In this document: positions 1 to 5,826 of the stretch, piece by piece | How positions within the stretch are numbered: position 1 is the stretch's first letter | How the letters are laid out: the number at the start of each line of letters is the position of its first letter | Origin: Flavobacterium sp. | GTDB lineage: Bacteria; Bacteroidota; Bacteroidia; Flavobacteriales; Flavobacteriaceae | Reading direction: 5' to 3' | Assembly: GCA_030152225.1 (NCBI GenBank) | Contig: JASLHL010000024.1 | Span: 1-8,611, forward strand | Length of the DNA stretch: 8,611 bases | Translations under genes and position numbers: made by a program | The notes under the pieces: generated by a model | What the model was told of the DNA's origin: nothing | Seen by the model: the letters and a program-made list of their open reading frames with translations, nothing else | The model's database searches: none

Positions 1-13
1 GTTTTATAAAAAC

Positions 14-38
14 AAAAAGACCCGCTCTAACGGGTCTT
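14..38 (-). terminator. Rho-independent terminator of the 79-aa gene
   Basis: An 8-bp perfect stem (AAGACCCG at 17-24 with CGGGTCTT at 31-38) closes a 6-nt loop. Read on the minus strand, the stem is followed by TTTTTGTTTTTA, a classic U-tract. It starts about 8 nt past the stop codon of the minus-strand gene at 47-286, so it ends that transcript. On the plus strand the run after the stem is poor in T, so it probably works in one direction only. Confidence 0.85.
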
Positions 39-46
39 CTTGTGTA

Positions 47-286
47 TTATAATTGTGTCATGGTAACTAAATTAACAGACGGTATTTTAACGTGTTGTAC
101 TCCATCGCTAAAAATATAATGGTTCACCTGCTGCTTGTCTGAGTAATCCAATGCAATAAGCTTTTTATCGTGGCTCGTTGCTTTTACTTTTCCATTGCAT
201 TCTTCTTTATAAGAAACCCTAAACCTTTTTCCTACTAATTCGCAAATGCTAGCCTGATCTAGCTCAAAAATCTCATTTGAGGTCAT
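47..286 (-). CDS. Small orphan protein, 79 aa, unknown function
   Basis: This is an intact 79-codon frame with an ATG start, directly followed by a good intrinsic terminator, which argues for a real expressed gene. I do not recognise the family. The protein is soluble, with no signal peptide or membrane segment. After a short acidic N-terminus (residues 4-16), the rest (about 18-79) alternates short hydrophobic stretches with charged turns, for example VGKRFRVSY, KKLIALDY and HVKIPSVNLV. This pattern suggests a small all-beta domain, possibly SH3-like, but that is inference from composition. It has two cysteines (about residues 15 and 30) and no metal-binding cluster. It stands alone: the neighbour at 503 is divergent, with 216 bp between them. 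A weak promoter candidate on the minus strand is TATTTTTC (322-329) with TTG about 18 bp further upstream. Confidence 0.7.
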   Translation of the reverse strand: MTSNEIFELDQASICELVGKRFRVSYKEECNGKVKATSHDKKLIALDYSDKQQVNHYIFSDGVQHVKIPSVNLVTMTQL

Positions 287-444
287 ATTTTAAATTTTAA
301 ATTACACACCTGACAAGATACGAAAAATAAACGCCTAAACCAATTAACAAGTAACAAACAAACTAATAACAAATAAGTTAGCTAAAAAATAACGCCTTAT
401 ACTCTAGTTTATTTCACTGCTACTCGCTCTAGATTTCAACAGCA

Positions 445-479
445 TTTTTCTCTAGTTGTACTAAAATAAAGTACCTTTG
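445..479 (+). promoter_or_regulatory. Bacteroidota-type promoter of the VOC gene
   Basis: TACCTTTG at 472-479 is an exact match to the Bacteroidota -7 element TAnnTTTG. It would place the transcription start near 486, about 17 nt before the ATG at 503. The -33 element is less clear: a T-rich patch at 445-450 has a suitable spacing of about 21 bp, while the TTG at 456-458 is too close at 13 bp. The assignment rests mainly on the exact -7 box and its position. Confidence 0.55.
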
Positions 480-502
480 TAAGCCAATTCATCCACCCTA
501 TT

Positions 503-880
503 ATGAAGCATTCGACTCCTAATTTGACAACAATTGAACTCAAGAATTTTGTTCCGTGCAAAGATTTTAAAACCTCCATTTCTTTTTATACCCAACTGGG
601 CTTTACGATCCTTTGGCAAGACGAACAGTTGTGTTTACTAGCGTTGGGACAAACCAAATTTTTTTTGCAAAACTTTTATGTCAAAGCGCTAGCCGAAAAC
701 TATATGTTACACTTACACGTAGAGAATGCAGATGACTGGTATCAACACATCCAAGACTTACATCTTGACGAGGTTTTTGCTATTAACGTAACTCCCCCGG
801 AGGATCGTCAATGGAATATGCGCGACTTTGTCCTACTTGATCCTTCTGGTGTGCTTTGGCGTATTGGTCACAACATCTAG
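503..880 (+). CDS. VOC-superfamily (glyoxalase/bleomycin-resistance fold) protein
   Basis: The 125-aa protein has the length and pattern of a single-chain VOC domain built from two beta-alpha-beta-beta-beta halves, roughly residues 8-58 and 67-123. Diagnostic pieces are the first-half helix ending in SFYTQLGF (27-34) and the second-half ending MRDFVLLDPSGVLWRIGH (106-123), which resembles the MREF.(x).DPDG.L.RFG motif of bleomycin-resistance-like proteins. Family members are metal-dependent lyases and dioxygenases, or drug-binding proteins that usually act as dimers in the cytosol. The classical glyoxalase I metal set is not obvious here, so substrate and catalysis cannot be named, and it may be a binder rather than an enzyme. 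The ATG at 503 fits the promoter box 24 bp upstream. The gene may be co-transcribed with the frame that follows at 856-1149, which ends at a terminator. Confidence 0.88.
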   Translation: MKHSTPNLTTIELKNFVPCKDFKTSISFYTQLGFTILWQDEQLCLLALGQTKFFLQNFYVKALAENYMLHLHVENADDWYQHIQDLHLDEVFAINVTPPEDRQWNMRDFVLLDPSGVLWRIGHNI

Positions 881-1149
881 TTTCTTTTACTTTTTTTGCT
901 AAAATAGAATCTATAAAAACTCACAAAAAAATACAACTATTTTATCCTATCCTAGAAAAAACAGGAATTCCTGATACTGTTTTTAGCGATGAATTAGTGT
1001 ACAATTACCAAACAAGAGAAATATGTTCCACCATACGGGCAACAGGAGCAGTAAAGGATTACCTCAAATTTGTCTACAATGGCAGAAATTATATTGTTCA
1101 AGCAGAAATGGATGATTATAAAATCACTTTTACTTTAAATCAAATCTAA
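856..1149 (+). CDS. Unidentified frame up to 97 aa, start uncertain
   Basis: An open frame runs from a stop at 838-840 to TAA at 1147-1149. The only start-like codon before the core of the protein is TTG at 856, which overlaps the last eight codons of the VOC gene in another frame. The next candidate is GTG at 998, which would leave about 50 residues. The C-terminal part reads like true protein (for example DYLKFVYNGRNYIVQAEMDD at about residues 68-87), with aromatic and charged residues alternating as in a small beta domain, and a strong terminator follows 5 nt after the stop. I do not recognise a family. It could be a translationally coupled small gene using TTG, a gene starting at a rarer codon such as ATA or ATT, or the 3' remnant of a longer gene. 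No signal peptide is supported, because the hydrophobic start (SFTFFA) lies in the doubtful overlap region. Confidence 0.45.
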   Translation: MAYWSQHLVSFTFFAKIESIKTHKKIQLFYPILEKTGIPDTVFSDELVYNYQTREICSTIRATGAVKDYLKFVYNGRNYIVQAEMDDYKITFTLNQI

Positions 1150-1154
1150 AAAAT

Positions 1155-1187
1155 AAAAAAGTCTTTGGTTTCCCAAAGACTTTTTTT
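1155..1187. terminator. Bidirectional intrinsic terminator
   Basis: A perfect stem GTCTTTGG (1161-1168) and CCAAAGAC (1173-1180) with a TTTC loop is flanked by A6 on the left and T7 on the right, which extend the pairing to about 14 bp. Both strands therefore read a hairpin followed by a U-run. It lies 5 nt after the stop of the plus-strand frame ending at 1149 and just beyond the stop of the minus-strand gene starting at 1189, so it serves both converging units. Confidence 0.9.
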
Positions 1188-1188
1188 A

Positions 1189-1767
1189 TTATTTCGCTTG
1201 AATCAATTCATCTAATGACACTCTAAATTTGGAACTATTCCAATCGGCGGCTCTAAATTTCTTTACTACAATATTTCCTTTTTTGTCTATAACATAAGAA
1301 GCAGGTAAAGAAGTCGAATACAAAGCTGCTGGAGGACCATCTTGTTGAAAATAGGTCGGTAAGGTATAGCCCTTTTTTTCTTTGAATGCCTTTACTTTAT
1401 CGGCATCATCCGTTGTAACAAACAAAAAGACAACACTGTCTTTGTAATCGTCATACAGCGCTTGAAAACTAGGTTTTTCAGCAATACACGGTGGGCACCA
1501 CGTCGCCCAAAAGTTGAGTATCACTACTTTTCCCTTCGTACTTGCAATATCAAATACCCGTCCTTCCTCGTCTAATAAAGTCCATCCCTCTAAACTTACT
1601 TGCTCAACATCTTCTTGTTTCTCTAAACTGGGACTCATCGCTATTAGTTGATTTACCCATACCTTAAACGTCGTCCCCAATGGAGTAAATAGCACCACAA
1701 AAAGAATCAGGATGAAAACTGCGTTTCCAATCCACCCTTTCTTCTTTTTTTCTCCTTTATTAAACAT
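1189..1767 (-). CDS. TlpA-like membrane-anchored thioredoxin-fold protein
   Basis: The 192-aa protein has a lysine-rich N-terminus (4-10), one membrane segment (about 13-30) and a thioredoxin-like domain (about 60-190). The positive charges before the membrane segment predict that the domain faces the periplasm. Key features are NFWATWCPPC (85-94) with the redox-active Cys91 and Cys94, and the loop SLPASYVID (153-161), where Pro155 is the expected cis-proline opposite the active site. The WCPPC motif and the GKVVILNFWATW lead-in are typical of the TlpA/ResA/AhpC-TSA-like group, whose members reduce or exchange disulfides in exported proteins, often during cytochrome c maturation. The actual partner is unknown, and no cytochrome or maturation gene is adjacent. 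It lies 113 bp downstream of uraA on the same strand, with its own promoter candidate, and ends at the bidirectional terminator. Confidence 0.92.
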   Translation of the reverse strand: MFNKGEKKKKGWIGNAVFILILFVVLFTPLGTTFKVWVNQLIAMSPSLEKQEDVEQVSLEGWTLLDEEGRVFDIASTKGKVVILNFWATWCPPCIAEKPSFQALYDDYKDSVVFLFVTTDDADKVKAFKEKKGYTLPTYFQQDGPPAALYSTSLPASYVIDKKGNIVVKKFRAADWNSSKFRVSLDELIQAK

Positions 1768-1785
1768 ACCTAATTTTATTTAGCA

Positions 1786-1818
1786 TAAATATATAAACTT
1801 TACACCCATAATGCCAAA
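1786..1818 (-). promoter_or_regulatory. Candidate promoter of the TlpA-like gene
   Basis: On the minus strand, TTTG (1815-1818) is followed after 21 bp by TATATTTA (1786-1793), which matches the TAnnTTTG box at 7 of 8 positions. The implied start lies roughly 12 nt upstream of the ATG at 1767. The region is very AT-rich, so a chance match is possible. It would let the TlpA-like gene be expressed independently of uraA. Confidence 0.4.
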
Positions 1819-1880
1819 TAAAAATAATTAATTTTAATTTTAATATCTTTTAACCTTTTTTACACAATATATTCACAATT

Positions 1881-3197
1881 TTATTCCTTAAACATATCAT
1901 CAAAGGTAATTTCTTTCCTTCCTGGCAATACAATATTTAAAATTATACCAATAATGGAAGCCAATGCCATGCCCTCAATTGACATTAAATCACCAATATG
2001 GATCGCTGCACCCCCAATTCCAATGATTAAAATCACAGAAGAGATAATTAAATTGCGTTTTACTTTAAAATCAACTTTATTTTCCACCAACATACGCAAT
2101 CCACTGGAAGCGATAATTCCAAATAACAAAATGGATACACCGCCCATTACTGGAGCGGGAATCGTAGCGAGTAAAGCGGTAATTTTTCCACAAAATCCAA
2201 AGAGGATAGCAAAACAAGCGGCTCCAATAAAAACATAAATACTAAAGGCACGTGTAATGGCTAAAACACCAATATTTTCTCCATACGTTGTATTCGGTGG
2301 ACCTCCAATCAAGGAGGCTAACATGGTAGCTACACCATCCCCTAACATCGAACGATCTAAACCGGGATCGTTAATTAAATCTTTATTGATTACCTTACTC
2401 AACACCAGTTGATGTCCAATATGTTCTGCTATAGGTACAATAGCCACGGGTAACATCACAAAGACGACATAAAGTGTAACCGAAGGTGTATAATCGACAA
2501 AAGGAATAGTAAAATTAGGTACTTGAAACCAAGCAGCTTCCATTACAGGAACAAAGTTAACAACGCCCATGGAAGCCGAAAATAAATACCCTCCAATGAT
2601 GCCAACTAAAACAGGAATAACACTCAAAAATCCCTTGGTAAAAATCGCAGCGATAATTGTAATTGCTAAAGTTACTAATCCGATCGTCACATAAGTAAGG
2701 TCATATTCACCTGTGGGATTATTAGTAACCATCCCAACTGCTGTACTTGCTAATCCCAATCCAATCACCATAATCACAGGCCCCACAACAATAGGCGGCA
2801 GTAACTTCATCAGCCAATTAGTTCCTGCTTTAGCAATCAAAAGTGCAACGAAAGAATACACCACCCCAACCAAAAAACTCCCCACTAAAAAACTTCCAAC
2901 AGGTACATCGTTTGTCGTTACTTGTTCCATCGCTTTGATGGCGATAATGGGATTGATAAATGCAAAAGAAGATCCTAAATAAGAAGGAACTTTGCCTCGG
3001 GTAATCGCTATAAAAACCAACGTACCAATTCCACTAGATATCAAGGCGATAGCAGGATCCATTCCCGTTAAGGTAGGGACTAAAACCGTTGCGCCAAACA
3101 TGGCGAACAAGTGTTGAATACTCAATAAAAACCACTGTCCCATTTTGGGTTTTTCATCAATGGCTAAAACAACTTTTTGATCCTGACTGTCATTCAT
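1881..3197 (-). CDS. uraA: Uracil permease (NCS2 family)
   Basis: This 438-aa inner-membrane protein is the nucleobase:cation symporter-2 type uracil:proton symporter, and imports uracil for pyrimidine salvage. The hydrophobic pattern fits the 14 membrane segments of the family, and the length is close to E. coli UraA (429 aa). From memory of that protein, whole stretches agree: QHLFAMFGATVLVPTLTG (28-45), YLGSSFAF (73-80), AEHIGH (257-262), DPGLDRSM (277-284), NTTYGENIG (302-310) and PVMGGVSILL (349-358). Glu258 and Glu307 correspond to the uracil-binding glutamates, and His29 to the conserved histidine of the first segment. The start gives a normal cytoplasmic N-terminal tail of about 20 residues. 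It lies between an MFS gene 74 bp upstream and a TlpA-like gene 113 bp downstream on the same strand, without a clear functional link. A small oddity is the in-frame GSFLV GSFLV duplication at 101-110. Confidence 0.95.
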   Translation of the reverse strand: MNDSQDQKVVLAIDEKPKMGQWFLLSIQHLFAMFGATVLVPTLTGMDPAIALISSGIGTLVFIAITRGKVPSYLGSSFAFINPIIAIKAMEQVTTNDVPVGSFLVGSFLVGVVYSFVALLIAKAGTNWLMKLLPPIVVGPVIMVIGLGLASTAVGMVTNNPTGEYDLTYVTIGLVTLAITIIAAIFTKGFLSVIPVLVGIIGGYLFSASMGVVNFVPVMEAAWFQVPNFTIPFVDYTPSVTLYVVFVMLPVAIVPIAEHIGHQLVLSKVINKDLINDPGLDRSMLGDGVATMLASLIGGPPNTTYGENIGVLAITRAFSIYVFIGAACFAILFGFCGKITALLATIPAPVMGGVSILLFGIIASSGLRMLVENKVDFKVKRNLIISSVILIIGIGGAAIHIGDLMSIEGMALASIIGIILNIVLPGRKEITFDDMFKE

Positions 3198-3242
3198 GGT
3201 GTTCTCTATTTAAAACAAATGCGAAAATAGGTCATTTTCAAG

Positions 3243-3250
3243 CAAAAATA
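3243..3250 (-). promoter_or_regulatory. -7 box of a candidate uraA promoter
   Basis: On the minus strand 3250-3243 reads TATTTTTG, an exact match to the Bacteroidota TAnnTTTG element. It would start transcription near 3236, giving a leader of about 39 nt before the uraA ATG. No TTTG is found at the ideal -33 spacing, which would overlap the end of the MFS gene. The short leader has no visible hairpin attenuator or long fold. Confidence 0.4.
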
Positions 3251-3271
3251 AAATAACAGTAGTAATCCGTA

Positions 3272-4492
3272 TTATTTTGAGGCTGTATTTCTAGTGGTTA
3301 GATACGTTGCTAGTAGTGCAATCCCCCCTAACACCATCAAGGTAGTAAAGAAACCACCCCAATGGTTCGTATTGATAAAAAAACCGGTGGAACTGCCAAT
3401 TAACGTAGACCCCATATAGTAGAAAAACCAATACAATGCTGTGGCCGAACTTTTAGCCTTTCCTCCTAACTGTGTAACCACGCGACTCGCAATGGTGTGC
3501 CCACTGAAAAAAGCAACAGTAAACAGGGTTAGTCCAACTAAGATCACGACTAAATCAGCGACATACATCAGACCTAGCCCCACTAAAAGCAACCCCAAAG
3601 CAAACAGCAATAACTTTTTTGCCGGATAGCGATCAGATAAACGACCTGCTACTAAATTTCCCACAATTCCAAACGCATACATAAGAAAAATTAAGGCAAT
3701 GAGGTAATGTGGTAGGCTATAAGGAGGGGCTTCTAATTTAAACCCCAAATAGTTGTAAATACTCACGAATGCTCCCATCAAACAAATCGCAACGACATAC
3801 ATCGCCAAGATTTTTTTATTGCTGAAAATGCGTTGCATTTGACGGACTTTCTTATTGAATTTTCCTTTTTCAGGCTCAAAGAAATTTGATTCAGGAAACA
3901 AAAAATAGAATACAAGGGCAATCCCCAACGCCAACAGTCCAATCGTCAACACCGCTACTTGCCAATTGTACCACCCACTGACCAAAGCAGCGATAATACG
4001 CCCAAACATACCGCCAAACGTATTACCTGCCAAGTAAAAACTAATCGCTGTTCCTATGGATTTCCCATCGATCTCTTCTGCTAAATACGCCAAAGTCACC
4101 GCAGATACGCCCGAAATACAAATTCCCTTTAGGAGATTTATATTAATTAACAGCGAAAAATCGGCAACAAAAACAGACACTAAGGTCAATAAAGTAGAGG
4201 AAACCAACGAAAACAACATCACGTCTTTTCGAGGATAACGGTCTGCAATAAAAGCAAACAATAGCAAACCAAGGGCCATTCCCAAAGTCGAAGCCGAAAC
4301 CAAATAGCTACTTTCAGCAGGTGTGATGCTAAAATAATGCGTTATTTCCGACAGGAGCGGTTGATAATTGTAGAGCTGTGCAAAAACAGAAACCCCAATT
4401 AAAAAAATCCCCCATTTAATTCGCTTATAACGCACGCTGCCTTTGACCGCTTTCTCCGTATCTTTAAAGTCAATATAGGTCGTTGTTGCCAT
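3272..4492 (-). CDS. MFS transporter, YnfM-like (arabinose-efflux type)
   Basis: The 406-aa protein has the twelve-segment pattern of the major facilitator superfamily, with a cytoplasmic N-terminal tail (1-26) and a charged central loop (about 203-228) joining two six-helix halves. Motif A is clear after segment 2 (GLLLFAFIADRYPRKD, 75-90), and its counterpart is in the second half (GNLVAGRLSDRYPAKK, 278-293). The glycine-rich GNTFGGMFGR (156-165) lies where antiporter-type MFS proteins carry a conserved motif. Sequence style and the divergent LysR neighbour match E. coli ynfM next to ynfL, so a proton-driven exporter of an unknown small molecule is the best guess. Substrate cannot be read from sequence. 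The start codon is 94 bp from the preferred lysR start, and the promoter candidate is 4513-4520 on the minus strand. Confidence 0.92.
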   Translation of the reverse strand: MATTTYIDFKDTEKAVKGSVRYKRIKWGIFLIGVSVFAQLYNYQPLLSEITHYFSITPAESSYLVSASTLGMALGLLLFAFIADRYPRKDVMLFSLVSSTLLTLVSVFVADFSLLININLLKGICISGVSAVTLAYLAEEIDGKSIGTAISFYLAGNTFGGMFGRIIAALVSGWYNWQVAVLTIGLLALGIALVFYFLFPESNFFEPEKGKFNKKVRQMQRIFSNKKILAMYVVAICLMGAFVSIYNYLGFKLEAPPYSLPHYLIALIFLMYAFGIVGNLVAGRLSDRYPAKKLLLFALGLLLVGLGLMYVADLVVILVGLTLFTVAFFSGHTIASRVVTQLGGKAKSSATALYWFFYYMGSTLIGSSTGFFINTNHWGGFFTTLMVLGGIALLATYLTTRNTASK

Positions 4493-4505
4493 TTTTATGC
4501 TAGAA

Positions 4506-4539
4506 TTTGAAGTAAAGGTAAACTTAAGTTCTAAATTTG
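4506..4539 (+). promoter_or_regulatory. Promoter of the LysR-type regulator gene
   Basis: TTTG (4506-4509), 22 bp, then TAAATTTG (4532-4539) is an exact pair for the Bacteroidota consensus. The inferred transcription start is about 4546, some 40 nt before the ATG at 4587. Because the promoter lies downstream of the in-frame ATG at 4497, it supports the shorter LysR start. Confidence 0.6.
4513..4520 (-). promoter_or_regulatory. -7 box of the candidate MFS gene promoter
   Basis: The minus strand reads TACCTTTA here, 7 of 8 to TAnnTTTG, 20 bp upstream of the MFS ATG. It sits between the -33 and -7 elements of the divergent lysR promoter, so the two promoters would overlap face to face, a common layout for LysR-regulated divergent pairs. 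No good TTTG lies at the -33 spacing, which fits a promoter that needs an activator, but the match could also be chance. Confidence 0.35.
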
Positions 4540-4565
4540 TAAAATGGTATTTTTCTATAACATCG

Positions 4566-4580
4566 ATCGATAAAACCGAT
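4566..4580. promoter_or_regulatory. Candidate LysR-type operator (T-N11-A)
   Basis: The dyad ATCG-N7-CGAT (4566-4569 and 4577-4580) contains the T-N11-A core (T4567, A4579) used by LysR-type regulators. Its centre, 4573, is about 66 bp upstream of the inferred MFS start near 4507, matching the usual recognition site near -65, and it lies within the lysR leader, where binding could repress lysR itself. It overlaps a second perfect palindrome, ATCGATCGAT (4562-4571). Confidence 0.45.
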
Positions 4581-4586
4581 TACTAT

Positions 4587-5480
4587 ATGGAACTCAGACA
4601 GCTCAAATATTTTTTAAAAGCAAAGGAATTGCTCAACTTTACCGAAGCAGCAAAGGAACTATACATCACCCAAAGCACCTTGTCTCAGCAAATTAAACAA
4701 TTAGAAGACGAATTGGGTATCCCTTTATTTGATCGCATTGGCAAACGCGTATCCATCACAGAAGCCGGTGAGCTCTTTGCTACCTATGCGGAAAAGAGTA
4801 TCCAAGCCTCCAATGATGGTAAATTAATTCTTGAGGATTTAAAGCAAATTAATACGGGAACCTTGAGTATTGGTTTGACTTGGGGATTAAAATCCATTGT
4901 CATTAATGCATTTAAAAATTTCATTGAACAATTCCCAAAGATCAAACTACAGGTCACTTTCGGCACAACGACAGAACTCATTGAAGCACTTCTCAAACAA
5001 GAGATAGACTTCGCCTTGACTTTTTACGAAGGAAAGCACAGTGATGAGCTTCTACATGACCCCATTATGAGTTCGGATATGGCGGTGATTGTCTCGTCAA
5101 AGAGTCCTTTGGCAACCAAAAAGAGCCTTACCTTAAAAGAGGTAGAACAGCTAACCTTAGCCCTTCCTGTTCAAGGATTCAGTACCCGTGACTTCTTAGA
5201 TCGTCAGTTTGAAAAATACAAGGTAAAACCCAATATTACCGTAGAAGTGAACTATACAGCAACCATTGTAGACTTAGTTCGAACAGGAGCTTTTCAAACC
5301 ATCCTAACTTTAGCGACCGTACACGGCGAAAAAGGGTTATGCGCGATCCCGATTCGAGGAACTAATATGAAACGCGAAGCAGTTACTTTGCGTTTGAAAG
5401 ACAGCTACCAGAAAAAAGCAGCCACGTATTTTATAGATTTATTAAAGGCTGAAGATACGGAGGAGTATAATCAATTGTGA
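4587..5480 (+). CDS. LysR-type transcriptional regulator
   Basis: Read from ATG 4587, the protein has 297 residues, the usual LysR-family length. It opens with MELRQLKYFL, the canonical first helix. The winged helix-turn-helix spans about 1-60, with FTEAAKELYITQSTLSQQ (18-35) as the DNA-reading part and LGIPLFDRIGKRVSITEAG (43-61) as the wing. The remainder (about 90-290) is the periplasmic-binding-protein-like effector domain. An in-frame ATG at 4497 would add 30 residues, but they resemble nothing in the family and overlap the predicted promoter, so I reject it. Divergent placement next to the MFS gene implies that it controls that transporter in response to a small ligand, probably the exported compound or a relative, and represses itself. 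The effector is unknown. Its 3' side runs into the 14-bp repeat arrays, 8 nt after the stop. Confidence 0.93.
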   Translation: MELRQLKYFLKAKELLNFTEAAKELYITQSTLSQQIKQLEDELGIPLFDRIGKRVSITEAGELFATYAEKSIQASNDGKLILEDLKQINTGTLSIGLTWGLKSIVINAFKNFIEQFPKIKLQVTFGTTTELIEALLKQEIDFALTFYEGKHSDELLHDPIMSSDMAVIVSSKSPLATKKSLTLKEVEQLTLALPVQGFSTRDFLDRQFEKYKVKPNITVEVNYTATIVDLVRTGAFQTILTLATVHGEKGLCAIPIRGTNMKREAVTLRLKDSYQKKAATYFIDLLKAEDTEEYNQL

Positions 5481-5487
5481 GTGATAG

Positions 5488-5543
5488 AAAATGGAGATGG
5501 GTTATTGGAGATGGGTTATTGGAGATGGGTTATTGGAGATGGG
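5488..5543. repeat. 14-bp tandem repeat array 1 (direct, four units)
   Basis: Four consecutive 14-bp units share the core TGGAGATGGG: AAAATGGAGATGGG at 5488-5501, then three identical TTATTGGAGATGGG units at 5502-5515, 5516-5529 and 5530-5543. It begins 8 bp after the LysR stop codon. The period is not a multiple of three, which speaks against coding. The G-rich strand is the LysR sense strand, and the GG/GGG runs could allow a two-tier G-quadruplex (inference). Confidence 0.95.
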
Positions 5544-5576
5544 TGAAACCGAAACGCAGTGTAGGTTCATCGAACA

Positions 5577-5599
5577 CCAAAACAAAAAAATTGTTTTGG
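5577..5599. other. Perfect 9-bp hairpin with A5 loop
   Basis: CCAAAACAA (5577-5585) and TTGTTTTGG (5591-5599) pair perfectly around AAAAA. No T-run follows on either strand, so it is not a typical terminator. Its right arm runs into array 2 of the 14-bp repeats. Confidence 0.6.
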
Positions 5600-5627
5600 A
5601 GATGGGAAAGTGGAGATGGGAAATGGG
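5593..5627. repeat. 14-bp tandem repeat array 2 (direct, two and a half units)
   Basis: GTTTTGGAGATGGG (5593-5606) and AAAGTGGAGATGGG (5607-5620) are followed by a partial AAATGGG (5621-5627). The core TGGAGATGGG and the 14-bp phase are those of array 1, with different leading four bases. About 49 bp of non-repeat sequence, mostly the hairpin region, separates the arrays. Confidence 0.9.
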
Positions 5628-5653
5628 TAGACTCTTCTAATTAAGATGATTGT

Positions 5654-5716
5654 AGCAAAGAGCAAAAAGCAAAGAGCAAAAAGCAAAAAGCAAAAAACAA
5701 AGAGCAAAAAGCATAA
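5654..5716. repeat. Heptamer tandem repeat AGCAAAR, nine units
   Basis: Nine consecutive 7-bp units: AGCAAAG or AGCAAAA at 5654-5695 (six units), AACAAAG at 5696-5702, AGCAAAA at 5703-5709 and AGCATAA at 5710-5716, then an A-run. It is almost pure purine apart from the regularly spaced C. It is unrelated to the 14-bp repeat but lies between the direct and inverted copies of it. The 12-mer GCAAAAAACAAA (5690-5701) recurs in inverted orientation upstream of acn. Confidence 0.93.
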
Positions 5717-5748
5717 AAAAAATGGGGGTCAGACCGGCACAGTATAAT

Positions 5749-5785
5749 AAGAAAGGGTTTTCGTTTTAAGCGAAAACCCTCTCTT
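5749..5785. terminator. Strong hairpin, probable shared terminator of lysR and acn
   Basis: A 15-bp stem with one mismatch (5749-5763 with 5771-5785, built on AGGGTTTTCG/CGAAAACCCT) closes a 7-nt loop, TTTTAAG. It is the only strong hairpin between the convergent lysR (+) and acn (-) genes, lying 268 nt and 85 nt past their stops. The tail is T-rich but broken on both strands (ATTTATATT on plus, ATTATACTG on minus), so termination efficiency is uncertain. Confidence 0.6.
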
Positions 5786-5826
5786 ATTTATATTCTACTT
5801 ATACTAAATGGATCACATACGCATCT

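Noticed and set aside
1954..2238. A 94-codon plus-strand frame antisense to uraA, and similar frames antisense to the MFS and acn genes.
   Set aside because: They lie wholly inside strongly conserved genes on the other strand, have no promoter signals and encode no recognisable protein.
3198..3242. A pyrimidine-responsive leader or attenuator ahead of uraA.
   Set aside because: The inferred leader is about 39 nt, AT-rich and without a hairpin or a PyrR-like anti-terminator fold.
4497..4586. Upstream in-frame ATG that would extend the LysR protein by 30 residues.
   Set aside because: Family members begin at MELRQL; the extension has no family likeness and contains the predicted lysR promoter (4506-4539).
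5491..5640. A 49-codon open frame (ATG 5491 to TAA 5638-5640) crossing repeat arrays 1 and 2.
   Set aside because: Its peptide is only the 14-bp repeat read in successive frames (MEMGYWRW..., ...GKWRWEMG). The repeat period is not a multiple of three, and no promoter or start signal is visible.
5724..5740. GGGGGTCAGACCGGCAC resembles a REP-like palindrome (GGTC-A-GACC), and its TCAGACC recurs as GGTCTGA at 8300-8306.
   Set aside because: The palindrome is only 4 bp per arm, no RAYT-type transposase is present, and a 7-bp match over this distance is expected by chance.
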